Shown: positions 33,220 to 52,294 of the stretch, piece after piece | How positions within the stretch are numbered: the stretch's first letter is position 1 | Layout of the letters: each line of letters begins with the position of its first letter | From: Urophycis tenuis | Taxonomy: Eukaryota; Chordata; Actinopteri; Gadiformes; Phycidae | Assembly (NCBI GenBank): GCA_036785325.1 | Contig: JAXIVH010000287.1 | Coordinates: forward strand, 12,501-76,500 | DNA: 64,000 bases | Direction: 5' to 3' | The notes under the pieces: generated by a model | The model's input: only the letters and a program-made list of their open reading frames with translations | What the model was told of the DNA's origin: nothing | Databases searched by the model: none | Position numbers and translations under genes: made by a program

Positions 33220-34038
33220 TTATTGATCATCACCCAAATGAGGCCAGTTAAAACCTTCATAAACTCCTCCTTCCTCTGGAAACTGTCTTCTGATGGCAGA
33301 CACAACACATGAAGGTAAGGGCTTCCTAATGTGTCTGCCCAGAATGCCATAGGCCCAGTGGACAAGCTGTCTGTAAGCTGTGTAGCGGTATTGCCTGGGG
33401 ATAGGGACATAATATCAATATTTGTAGTCATATTAATTTTGAAAAGTGATATAAGTAGTGAGGTTCTAAATATGGGCAACTTGAAATAGAGAAAATAAAA
33501 TTGAGATTGTTTTAATATCTCAAATTTGCTATTTATCTCCATATTCATACTTAGTTGTACTGTTCACTATTCTATTTCAAATTGGATATGGTCCTCCGTC
33601 CCTCCCTCCATCGTTAACGGTAGAGCGTTGTATAACGTAGTTGTAGTTATATTAACGTTACACAGTGCGAGTCGAGATATGACTGATACGTGCACGCTGG
33701 TTTCTGTTCTGGGTAAGTATCATTACTCATGCCTGTGTTAATACTACTTTTCTTATAGCCTGATACACGACAGCAAACTTTACAATGCTGTGATGTGAAC
33801 GTAGCGGACATCGTTAGCCAACGCCGGTTACTCACGACACCTGCCCAGTTCTCCACCGATTCTCCTCACAACATAACTCAATTTCTCTCCTCTGACCGTT
33901 ATTCCTTCTAACCCTGGTCTGTTCCTGGTCTCTTGGACGCCTAGCAGGCTCATAATTATAAGGCTGTGGTCCATCATATGCCTGTGAATAAACATTTACA
34001 ACCTCTTCAGTGTCAAAACTGGCTTGAGATCCATCCAT
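33220..34038 (-). pseudogene. Second Kolobok gene: P2X7 C-terminal-domain-like protein, incomplete
   Basis: Two exons are recognisable on the minus strand. Exon 33841-34038 starts MDGSQASFDTEEVV and includes PQPYNYEPARRPRD. Exon 33220-33394 encodes YRYTAYRQLVHWAYGILGRH and LPSCVVSAIRRQFPEEGGVY, then a stop. From memory this matches the cytoplasmic domain shared by P2X7 receptors and many uncharacterised fish proteins. The Cys-rich middle expected between the two exons is not found, and the phases (0 and 2) show that at least one exon is missing, so the copy is deleted or I overlooked an exon. It lies inside the transposon, convergent with the transposase. Its role in the element is unknown. 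Confidence 0.5.
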
Positions 34039-34258
34039 TTCTTGTGTACAGTCTGACCGGACTACTAGACCGGACTCCCTTTTTCTACGTCACGTCCGGT
34101 TTGGCTTTTTTAGTTGCGGAAGTAAAATTAATTCACAAAAATGACTCCAGAAGTCAATGTAGTGTATATATGAGTATATTATTGTGAAAATCTATTGCCT
34201 AAATTATTTTCCTACATATTGATCCACTGGAGTCTCTAACCTGCAAGCCGCTCTTTAA

Positions 34259-34383
34259 AGGGGCAGCGCAAACATTCCAGAGATTGATGGACTCGGTATT
34301 GCGTGACCTGGCTTTTGTGTTTGTCTATTTTGGAAGATATCCTGGTGGCCAGCCCGTCGGCTGAGAGGCACCTGTGTTCTTTC
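34259..34383 (+). pseudogene. gypsy-1 reverse transcriptase, continuation
   Basis: Directly after the right TTAA the reading frame encodes AAQTFQRLMDSVLRDLAFVF, then after a small frameshift DILVASPSAERHLC, the part of gypsy reverse transcriptase that follows MPFGLK at 25262. The segment is cut off near 34384 by the start of an L2-like LINE sequence. Confidence 0.85.
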
Positions 34384-34815
34384 TGGCCTTCCCACCAAAC
34401 TGGTTAACAGGCTTCAGCTGAGTCAGAACTCTACCACCCGCATAATCACCCGCACCAAATCATCTGACCACATCGCTCCCATTCTCATCCAACTACGCCG
34501 GCTCCCGGTCCAATATCACGTTGACTACAAAAACCTCATGCTCACCTTCAAAGCCCTCCACAACTTAGCCCCTCACCTATCTATCTGACCTCTTCCAGGA
34601 CTACACCCCTTCTCGTTCCCTGGGTTCATCTTCTGCTGGTCTTCTGCTCAGCCCCTCATCACGCCTCAGCACCATGGGTGCTAGAGCTTTCAGCTGCACT
34701 GCCCCCAGGCTCTGGAACTCCCTGCCCACACACGTTGGAGAGTCTGAAACCACAAGGGCAACCAAATCCCGCATCAAAGCTCACCTGTTCAAACTGGCTC
34801 TTGGCTCATCTCCAC
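34384..34815 (+). mobile_element. L2-type LINE ORF C-terminus, first part
   Basis: Encodes GLPTKLVNRLQLSQNS, RRLPVQYHVDYKNLMLTFKA, APRLWNSLPTHVGES and KSRIKAHLFKLAL, with a frameshift around 34585. It is interrupted by Harbinger sequence near 34815 and continues at 35263. Confidence 0.8.
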
Positions 34816-35262
34816 AGGCTAATTACCTGCCTGTAGTTGGTGTCCAGCTTCGTTATGGATGGCGCAACGATCCTTAGCAGCTGTTCAAACTGACACTTGT
34901 TCAGCCTGAAGTATGCCGCAAATCGCGCATCATCAAAACGGAGCTCTTGAATTAAATTGTGGTAGGCACCTTGATGTTGCCTTCGTCGAGTGATGTCGCG
35001 CATCCACAAACGTGCAGGTACACGATTCTCCTCGACTTCAGCTAGTGCCAACGCAAGTGCCAATCGTCTGTTTGACATTTTGTAACGACGATGTAGCCAA
35101 AGATCCTCAACCGTCTCTGATGTTGCTACTAGTAATGGTTGCTAAGCGATAAAAATAAAAAAAACGCTCTCGGCGTTTTTTTAAGAAACGCCACAAAAAC
35201 ACAGAAAAAACGCTCTGCTCAACTTTTCCCTATACAAAAAAACGCTTGGTGTGAACACCCCC
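34815..35262 (-). mobile_element. PIF/Harbinger transposon fragment
   Basis: The minus-strand ORF from 35078 encodes ARLWMRDITRRRQHQGAYHN, then LIQELRFDDARFAAYF and APSITKLDTNYRQ, the N-terminus of a HARBI1-like nuclease, ending at a likely splice donor (GTAATT). The outer end reads GGGGGTGTTCACACCAAGCG on the minus strand, a typical terminal repeat, bordered by TTA at 35263-35265 (Harbinger targets TTA/TAA). The other end is missing, so it is truncated. Confidence 0.75.
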
Positions 35263-35460
35263 TTACTGTTTTATTCTCCCCTCACACACATGTCCACCCA
35301 CCTTATGTCTCGTCTTGTTTTATTCATGCTAGTCATGTCTTTGCCATGACTGTCTGTTTTAACTATTTAACTATATTCTCCTGCACTGTAAGGTGTCCTT
35401 GGGTATCCTGTGTTTTTTTTTAATATGTGCCAAGTGCAAATTGGATAGAATACATGTTAC
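35263..35460 (+). mobile_element. L2-type LINE 3' UTR, second part
   Basis: Continues the LINE beyond the Harbinger fragment. GTAAGGTGTCCTTGGGTATC and CAAGTGCAAATTGGATAGAA match the layout of the L2 tail near 26650. Confidence 0.55.
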
Positions 35461-35794
35461 TTACAACGCAATCATAATTTTACATGTTTTTTGTAATATA
35501 CAGAACTAAAGTGAAGGGTAAAAATAAAAATAAAAATAAAAAACACAGCAGCAATATCAAACATAAATAGACTGGAAATGACAATTTGGTGGATTTCTGC
35601 ACAACCTGGGTACTGTAGCAAAACAACAACAAAAATACACGACACAAAAATGTGCAATGAGCTGGAAATTTACAGGACAACGACAACAGCAAGAACTAGG
35701 CAGAAGCCACGAATCTGATAACAGATTAAATGAATAACATAACAGAAAAAATGTCCTGCTTACAGTCAGTATCATCACAGAGTTTTCCAGAGAA

Positions 35795-36375
35795 ATTGTT
35801 CATATTGTAACATTGACCTCTCTCTCTCTCAAGTCCTTCAGGTATTTTAAGACTGGCTCCCATACTTTGTCAAAAATTGCCCGTCTACCTGCATTTTTAT
35901 ATCTTAATTTCTCCATGCATAAGGTCTCACTTAGCTCCCTCATCCACATTTCAATTGAAGGTACATTATCCGACTTCCAATGTCTTAAGATAAGTCTTTT
36001 AGCCAGCATGGCACCAAAACATAAAGACAGTTGTACAGACTGTGGACTGATAGAGTACTGAGTCGAGTCAACCGCTGATCCCAGAATGGCCACCAGGGGG
36101 CAGGGTTCACATAGCCTATTACATGCCTTTGAGTAAAAATCAAATATTGAAGACCAGAATGAGTGGAGACTAGAACACGTCCAAAGTTGATGAGTGAGTG
36201 TTCCAACCTGATTCCTGCATTTGTTACACAAGGCTGATACATTAGGATACATCTTGTTAACTTTTAGCTTCGAATAGTGTAGTCTATGTATTATTTTGAA
36301 CTGAATTAGTTTGAGTCTAACATTAATTGAGCATCGATGAATATTTGCAAGGCATGTTTCCCAGTATTCAATGGA
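35795..36375 (-). mobile_element. L1-like LINE ORF2 3' end
   Basis: The minus-strand frame at 35800-36252 (150 aa) contains CNKCRNQVGTLTHQLWTCSS and W.LI..WK-type features of the C-terminus of L1/Tx1-class ORF2 proteins. The frame extends upstream as FKIIHRLHYSKLKVNK to about 36370. The rest of the element is absent. Confidence 0.7.
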
Positions 36376-36460
36376 AATAATAATAATTATTATTATTATT
36401 ATTATTATTATTAATTAATTTATTTATTTTCATTATTATTATTATTATCATTAAGACAGG
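36376..36460. repeat. (ATT/AAT)n AT-rich repeat
   Basis: ATT trinucleotide and TTTATTTA tracts directly adjoining the L1-like fragment. Confidence 0.7.
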
Positions 36461-36637
36461 ACAGAACTTCATTAACCTAGGAACCCCATTAAATTATTGT
36501 GCCATAGTAAAAAAGTACAACAATATAAGAATAAAATAAGAAAGAGTAATACATATGTTTTAAATGAGTAAGTGTCTAATAGAATATCAATAAAGTATGA
36601 TCAATTTAGTAAAATAAAGAAAGAAAAATAGTGTATG

Positions 36638-36640
<3 letters not shown>

Positions 36641-36685
<45 letters not shown>
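36641..36685. repeat. (TAA)n microsatellite
   Basis: About 15 uninterrupted TAA/AAT units. Confidence 0.9.
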
Positions 36686-36686
<1 letters not shown>

Positions 36687-36719
36687 TTGTCCTCCAAATG
36701 CTAAGCTGCTTCTGCAGAA

Positions 36720-36741
36720 GGGGGGGGGGGGGGGGGGGGGG
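36720..36741. repeat. Poly-G homopolymer
   Basis: About 22 G in a row; a second poly-G run like that at 1203-1221. Confidence 0.9.
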
Positions 36742-39482
36742 TATACAGTTTGATACCCACTTGTAGAGAAGACCCCATGTGGTGTTCTGTGGTGCACACG
36801 ATGCTCTCTGTCTATGGCTGAAGGTGCAGTGATATGACTCCGGTGTGGCAGGGGATACACAGGCATTGTCCCTACTAGTACTGAGTAGTTTCCTCTGCAT
36901 CCTCTCCGGCACCTCCACCAAAGACTGCAGAATCCACTTTCCTGATGAGTTTATTTATTTTTATTGAGTCTTCAATTGAGACTGCCACTGCCTGCGTAGG
37001 AGACAATGCTGACCAAGATATAACCCAACAGTAGAGAGGATCTTTTTAGTACATAAAAATTCATTAAATAAGTAAAGCAACTGCTTTAAGTGCTACAATA
37101 TAGAAACAACAGATAGAGACTATACGCTGGGCCAGAGCTGTTTGCAGCAACAATGATCACCTTCCCCTGAAGCTGCTTGGATTCACTGGTCCTTTGCTTC
37201 ATAACATCCTCCACCAACTCCTTAGTCTATGTGATGTTGAGTTACAGGTGATGTCATTCAAACCCCTCCACAGAACCTGCACAGAACTATCCACCAAACT
37301 CCTGTAGCCTACTCAGCCTCCTGTCGCATGCTGACACAATGGCCTGCAGGTGGCAGGACACTCACTATCATGTGCGATACGCTGCTCTGCAGCCTCGCAT
37401 ACAGTTGCAGACATGGTTGCAGACCTGTGAGGGAGTATATCATCCAGGCCACTAGTAGGAGCCAATGTAGGCCCTACAGTGGCTTATGGCAGGCAGGCAC
37501 CACTTTTTGTACTTACCATAGACTTACCATGAACCATTTGTGAGTGTTAAAACCTAAAACCTAGTGCATTGCAATGATTGCAATATGTGGTTCAGTGCTT
37601 CAATATGGAGAAACACAGGGCTGGACGATAATGGCCAAACTATCTCACGATATACTTTTTCACCTTTGTCGATAGCATAATTATTAAGATAATAGTCAAT
37701 TAGTGTGTTAACACTAGAAAGGCCACCAGAAAAAGGTATGCGGCAGTTAAATTCTAACCAGTAACAACAGGTGTTGGCTTATTGGCTGGCTCATATAAGG
37801 ATAGTTTAATTTATGCAATTTCCCTCCGGGATCATTAAAGTATTTCTGTCTGTCTGTCTGCCTGTCTGATGGCACCTCAGATTCTGACTTTCAGGATGCA
37901 TTAGTGGGTGATCCTGATTGGTCATACAGGTTAGTTGTGTTCCAGGTGGTGACATACGACTGTTTCATACAATGACAAGGACGACCCATCAGAACAGATA
38001 AATGCCTTATCTAGGCTAAGAAAAGCGTCTTCGATTCTGTTTTATTAAACGCATACTTTTTCGGAAGCGAGGGGGAAATTAAACTAAAGCGAGAAGAATT
38101 AGACTTGGCTAGGGAAGGAGGGGGGAGAATAAAGAGATAGGCTGAAGGCTATAAAATGTGGTAAATCAGTGATGTGATGGGCAATGTTCACTCGTCCCAG
38201 TGACCTGCCTTGGACTATGCTTGGGACGAGTTAAATTACACAAAGCACATGACCGTCGAGTCTTTTGTGTGTTCCTGCTGTACCCGGGGGGCTGCGGTTC
38301 TGGGACCCTATAGCTTTTCGTTTATTTTCCTTAGAATGGCGAAGCAATCTCACGAGTATCTCAAGAATAATGAATGAAAACGTGACGAAACACAACACGC
38401 AGCTAAGCATACCATAACCAGACTAACCATAACCTAAACCAAACTTAACCATGACTATCTTATGTCTACATAAATGTAACCATCGAGCCAGCAACAAGTT
38501 GCAGTTTATTGATGTTGACCTTTACCTAAACGTCATTTGCAGTGTCTTACATTGAACTGGCCTTCACAGGCGTCTTAAAGTCAAACACATAACAGAAAAA
38601 CAAACTCGGTCCTGGGAGTGCGGTCCTGAAACCTCCGGTATTGCAGGAACATTACCAGCGAAGGAGGTGGGAGGTCACGTCCATGCGTCACGCCCCTACG
38701 TCATGACGTAGCGCACGGCCCAGCCGCTAGGCTAGCCAGCTAGGTTTCACTACGTATCAACGGCCCAGCGGCTAAAGCTAGCTAGCTAGGTTTCACTGCG
38801 TACCAACCAACGGCCCAGCTGCTAAAGCTAGCGCTACCTTGCTTGCAAAACTGACCTACTTCATAACAACACGTTATATCACGTAGGGTCGCATTCCACA
38901 CATGTAATAGCGTTTGAAGGGGGGCAGCGCTTTCTCGTCAATGCGACAGGACGACACAATTCATATTTGTTTGATATGTCGACCTATTAATGTTTGGCAG
39001 AGGTGAATAAGAGATATAGTGACTTTGCGAATTCGCTATTTGGTGGAAGCTGTCAAGGTGTGCGCTTTCGTCGTCCCTGTAAGTATGGCTAGCTAGACAC
39101 ACGGAGCCTGGTGTGATGGCTTTCATTTGCACACATATATATACGGCTAACTCGGTGTCCACGACTCATTAAATGCAGCTAAACGTTGTGTCCTCTGCTG
39201 GTCCATGATAGCTGGACGGTTTGTCCAACGGGAGACGGCGTATCTTAAGGGGGACTCTGGTCTCGGCCTAGCGTACTACACTCCGCAGCCAGTTGGGACT
39301 CATAGTGAAAGGGAAAGCTCACGCACACTTATTTTAATTCGAAAGTGATTACTTTCGATTTTTGTAAGATGCACGTTTCCTGAGTGAGTTGACTTGGGGG
39401 TTGTCTGGCCCTCGTATCGTACGCCCGATACGACGTGTCTGTGTGTTTTTAACACCATCAGTGAAACGTTGTGTTTTTACAG
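36742..39482. other. Intergenic region and clpx upstream DNA
   Basis: No coding exon recognised. A SINE tail lies at about 37808-37868. A direct duplication containing CGGCCCAGC and GCTAGGTTTCACT falls at about 38717-38840. From roughly 38600 onward the base composition becomes richer in CpG, which suits a housekeeping promoter for clpx. GTTTTTACAG at 39473-39482 looks like a splice acceptor, so an untranslated first clpx exon may lie upstream. Confidence 0.45.
37808..37868 (+). repeat. SINE/LINE tail with (TCTG)n
   Basis: TTTCCCTCCGGGATCATTAA followed by AGTATTTCTGTCTG units; the same tail ends the SINE at 21988-22270. Confidence 0.6.
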
Positions 39483-39504
39483 GTACAAAGTCAACAGCAG
39501 CGTG

Positions 39505-47774
<8,270 letters not shown>

Positions 47775-49689
47775 GCCCTCCCTCGCTTAATCTGATCTGA
47801 TTACCCTCAACCCTCATTGGTGGAAACCATCTCCGGCTGGGCCCTGACATTTCAATAGCTGGCCTGTGTGTGTGTGTGTGTGTGTGTGGGGAGGGGAAAA
47901 CCGAATTGACAAGGAAAGCTGCTGACTCATGGAGGATTGGTGTCCTACCAAACAAGGTTTTGAGAGCGTAACAACCCTTTTTTTTTTTTTTTGGTCCTAT
48001 GCGTTAAATGTAAAACATTTTATTTTTAGTTTTTGGTTAAAGAGGTTCAACTGCTTTGGTGGACCTTGTAGTATATTTTCAATCTTTTGGCAGATTGTGT
48101 AACATTTTTATCTATCAAGGGATAACGCAATTTTATTATTGAAAAGGATGAGTAGCTAGATGACGGTCCTCCTTGTGGTGTTATGTTGAAATGGCAAGGG
48201 AAACAAATAATCACGGGATCATATTGTGCTCCTCAGTGGGCACGCTGAATGCTCACATTTCATGTTACATCATACAAGTGATGCCTTGCTTCATTCATGG
48301 GCGCATCATATTCCACAAGCACAATAATATTGTTGATTATTCTTTTGCGAGCACCATTTCAACAATGGTGCCACTAACATAATTTATAACACCGTGGCTG
48401 AAAGTGTGTGAGCAGCACAGCTTAGATTAGCGTTCGTGTGACACATTGACTCAGTAACTTCGACAACCAATCTCAACGTTGTGTGGATACCAGCACACAT
48501 ACGTAGTTGTGGGGGAATTCAGAGGCGACCTTTTTTAATAACCCTAAGGGATATTTGTATTCGGGCGTGGCAGAGCTCCTTTCCATCTCTCGAGATTGTT
48601 TATGGAAATGACCGTTTTTTAGAGGATCAGAGCAATTTTTTTTTTTTTGTTCCTTGGTTATTTCAGCCAGTCTTAGTGATGTAATGCCATGCTATATATG
48701 GTGCTTCGACATATCCTGTAATAATGCCTTTAATCGAAAGTAACGCCCTTCCACTACCACCACCACCACCACCGTACTGTGATGCCCGTACTGTGATGCC
48801 CCCAGACCATCACATGATCACATTATAAAGTGAGATTGAGATTTGCGACTAGGTTTGTTCTTTTGATTTATGTTCCCTCTGCTTTCCTCAGCGTTACTTC
48901 TGCCCATTTACTGAGGTCAATAACAAGCTGTACTCCCCCAGGTTGTGACTCAAGAATTGATGTGATTGTTTAAATATATAAATAAAATGTATATCTATGT
49001 ACAGCACATTGGTTTCCTTCTGTTGAAGCAAAGTGTTCCAAATAACACATTCATCGGGTATGTTGTTGCACATTAGCCACAAATGGTATCAGTCTACTAA
49101 ATACTTGTCATATTACAGTGTGTGGTAATAGCAGGAATGCTGTGTCACCATGATTCCCTCAGAATTTATTCCCATTATTAAAGAGCCTGTTGAGGAAACA
49201 CTTGGGAGAATTTACTTGTAAGGCAGCCATTTATAAGAAAAATAAAGCCTAAGTCAAAACATCTTATGTTTCCCCTTTATATCCATATCCATATCGCTTT
49301 CTATCCATACAATGGTTGGTAAACATTGGTTTTATTTTAAAGAGGAACGTTCTTTGTAAGATATGGTAAACAAGTACTAATGAGGGGTAAGAGGCTTTGT
49401 GATGGAGAGATTAATCCCCTGAGATAATATCTACGCATTACTCTGTCTACACACGTCCTCGCTGCATTTGAGAACTTAAGGGACATACACAAAGGTGGGC
49501 GCTGATTACCAAAATAATCTCATTTTAGAATTAAAAATCAGCACTAATGTTGCTCGGTTGCATGTGCTGAAGTGTTGTTTTGTTTTTATTTTGCTGTGAT
49601 GTCGTGCGGAGACCTTGACCCTCCAGTGCTGCCCCATTTCCTCTGATGTGGACTGTTGATTGTTTTGATAAGGCAAAGCAATCCTCACG
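47775..49689. other. clpx 3' UTR and spacer to ubap1l
   Basis: Contains a TG repeat near 47866-47887, a poly-T near 47978, and AATAAA signals near 48980 and 49240 that could end clpx. I see no coding exon. Confidence 0.5.
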
Positions 49690-51741
49690 ATGAACAGCCT
49701 GGAAGACGTTCCGTTTCAGACGCCCCTGGGCTCACTCGGGGGACCCCTGAGCCAGCTCGAACCAGCGGGGACCCCAGACTTCCCAGTCCCAGACTGCCCC
49801 CGGGTCCTGAGAGAGACCAAGGTGAGATGTTAGCTGACGGGTCCTTCCGGCTTAGACTAATGTCCTCTCAGTTTCTGTTCGCAAAGTCAATCTGATAATT
49901 GTTTAGCGGGGTGGCGTTATCTCTGGGTTAACAAGGGGGACTTTTTATTTTTTAAGATTCGTGCCTCAGCCGTCGCATTGAGGTCATATTTGTCAGTGTA
50001 GGACTTCAGAAGGACCTGCTGATGCCTACTCATCACTCAACAGTTGTTTTGTTTACAGTATGACTTCGCCCTTGAACACTGGGTGTTGGTTGGCTTTGAG
50101 GAAGACTACCAAAGAAGAGCATGGCCAGCTTACCTAGCGCAAAGATTTCCAAAGCATCCATCCTGCCCTCCGTACTCCATGATGTTCGGCAGCCCTCAGG
50201 AGAGCCGCTGGGCCAGTCGGAGGAGAAGCGACCTGTGGGAACCAAGCACCCGGCCCAGGAGCCACAGTCTGAACGCCGCAGACATCAGGCACCTGCATCC
50301 CCGCACGGCCAGGTTCCGCATCTTCAACCCGGACGACGAAGCCGGTTATTCTGAAGATGACGAGGGATCCTCCGCTGATGACAGTGTTCCCCGCTTCAAG
50401 AGCAGAGAGCGGTCCAGTAGCTGTTCGCCAAAAGACACCCTGTCCAGATTCAGGGAGCTCCATGCCGGCCCTGCGGTTCAACACTGTATGCACGTCCCTC
50501 CTCAGAGCCAGGCAAGACCTCGGTCTGCTTGTAGCGGCCGCCGAAAACCTTTGCTGGAGCAGAGCGTGCACGCCAGCCCCCCGTGTCCAGGGGGCAAGCC
50601 CTGCAGGAAGAAGCAGGCCTCCCTGGGCTCAGTGAACAAAAAATATGCAGTCGGCACGCAGTCCGTCTGTTGCTCTACATTCAGTCCCCAGCAAACCAGG
50701 CCGTCCTCTGCAGGAGCTGCTGTCAAGAACCGCAGGCAGAAGGTGCTGTCGGCTGACTCGTGCATGCCACTTTGATTGTATGACCAATTCTCCTTTATTA
50801 TACTCCTCTTTTTTGTCATCTTGCTAACCAACACAGTGCTGCCTTGTCCACCTTTAGACCTTGCGAGGTGTGGGCCCCCATGAGGTTTCCTTTGACCATT
50901 CTGCAGAGCTGCTATCGGCTCTCAGCGAGGATGAGCGAGAGTTACTTGGGGCCGTCACTAAAAAGGGCTACCCTTTACGCACGGCCATCTTGGCTCTACA
51001 GAAGACGCCCTATCGGAGCCCAGAGAAGGTACACTGGCCTTTTTTTTACCATTACAACTGCCTTTTTGAACTTTTACACAACCTTATACTGCTACTCCTA
51101 CTTCATACAATAGTCGATTCCGACGTTGCATATTTATTTTTATTGTCTTTTTATCTTATCTGTTTGAAATTGTATGTTTACTTTTAGTATTAGGAATGTC
51201 TTGTCCTGCATGTTGTGCCTGTGCACTTTTTCTGTTTCACCGTGGGAGGGTGAGAAATGTCCTCTCAATTCCTTTTTATGTCTTTACATGTGAAGGAATT
51301 GACATTAAAGCTACTCTGACTTGACTTTTCAACACTAGAATTAACTATTAGACGAGAATGTCGATCAGTGCTACATCAAACTAGTATATTCCTCATACCA
51401 CTGTGTTCCTCCTGTACTTTTACAGATCCTCAGTTACCTGGGGGCAACACAGCATTTGTGTGAGTTGGGATACGATGAAGCCCAGGTAGAGGAAGCCCTG
51501 GAGATGTTCCAGAACTGTGAGAGCAAGGTGAGGACAAAGAATTCAACAACCCAGAGTTAACGTTCTTCCAGCACAAGGTTTTGACCCAACGTCTTCTGCT
51601 TCTCAGGCTGCCGAATTCTTGCGCCTCCTGACGCAATTTCGTGAAATGGGTTTTCCCCAGAGTGCCATCAAAGAGGTTCTTCTGGTCCACGAGAACCACC
51701 GCGAGAAGGCTCTTGAAGAACTCATGACTCACACATCCTGA
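49690..51741 (+). CDS. ubap1l: Ubiquitin-associated protein 1-like (ESCRT-I-type)
   Basis: Relative of UBAP1, the ESCRT-I subunit that links ubiquitinated cargo to multivesicular-body sorting. Exons: 49690-49821, 50059-50742, 50858-51028, 51426-51527, 51607-51741; all are in phase, 407 aa. The N-terminus has the UMA-type motif LEDVPFQTP and, across the first junction, RETKYDFALE as in UBAP1. The long second exon encodes a low-complexity Ser/Arg/Pro-rich linker. Residues about 285-405 form paired UBA helices (SOUBA-like): LSALSEDERELLGAVTKKGY, then ELGYDEAQVEEALEMFQNCE, FREMGFPQSAIKEVLLVHEN. UBAP1L lies close to CLPX on human 15q22, which supports the name. The exon 2 donor GTGCTG is weak; reading through gives a stop at 50775. 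AATAAA lies at 51901-51906. Confidence 0.9.
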
Positions 51742-52149
51742 GTTCTTAATGTTTCGGTTTAGAATTTGAAACTAGTCGTAGGGATTTTTGTCGTTATTTT
51801 TTTACACAGTAAAAGTCATATTTGGTTGAAGGTTCTTGTTGTAATGTATAGAGGTCTTGGTGTGTAGCTGGTTTGCAATAATCTTGTTATTTTGTCATGA
51901 AATAAAGTGAATGATCAACACCGGCCTCAATTCTTCATTGTTGTCCAGTTGATGTTACACCTTTAGAAACCTCAATGTCCATGTGAAATTGGACAATGGT
52001 TTTGTACTGAACACTAGTACATTTGTACTCACACAGCTATGTGATGTAAATAACTGTACAATTATGTTGATATACAGGACGTAAATAACATATTCTCTGC
52101 ACTATGGTTGCTCCTGTGCACTGTATCTTGTAAATTTGAGATCTATGCT
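51742..52149. other. ubap1l 3' UTR and spacer
   Basis: The poly-A signal of ubap1l is at 51901-51906. No further coding sequence is seen before the repeat block at 52150. Confidence 0.6.
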
Positions 52150-52212
52150 GCTGCAATAAGTGAATTTCCTCCATGGGGGATCAATAAAGTCTATCTATCT
52201 ATCTATCTAGGC

Positions 52213-52273
<61 letters not shown>

Positions 52274-52285
52274 GATCGATATATA
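52150..52285 (+). repeat. Retroelement tail with (TCTA)n array
   Basis: TTTCCTCCATGGGGGATCAA and TAAAGTCTATCTATC run into about 85 bp of TCTA units. The layout matches the other 'ggatca-t/a-taaagta' tails in this window. Confidence 0.75.
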
Positions 52286-52294
52286 GATAGATCT

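Larger units (their letters stand above)
25263..34254 (+). mobile_element. Kolobok-type DNA transposon, interrupted by later insertions
   Basis: Flanked by TTAA duplications at 25259-25262 and 34255-34258. The ends are inverted repeats: AGAGCAATTTGCAGGTTA on the left and the complement of AGAGCGGCTTGCAGGTTA on the right (15 of 18 match). The host gypsy-1 reading frame runs in frame from one side to the other once the element and one TTAA are removed, which fixes both borders. Subtracting the nested gypsy-2, LINE and MITE leaves about 3.1 kb. It carries a THAP-domain transposase gene (plus strand) and a second, convergent gene (minus strand). TTAA targets and THAP transposases are hallmarks of the Kolobok superfamily. 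Confidence 0.88.
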
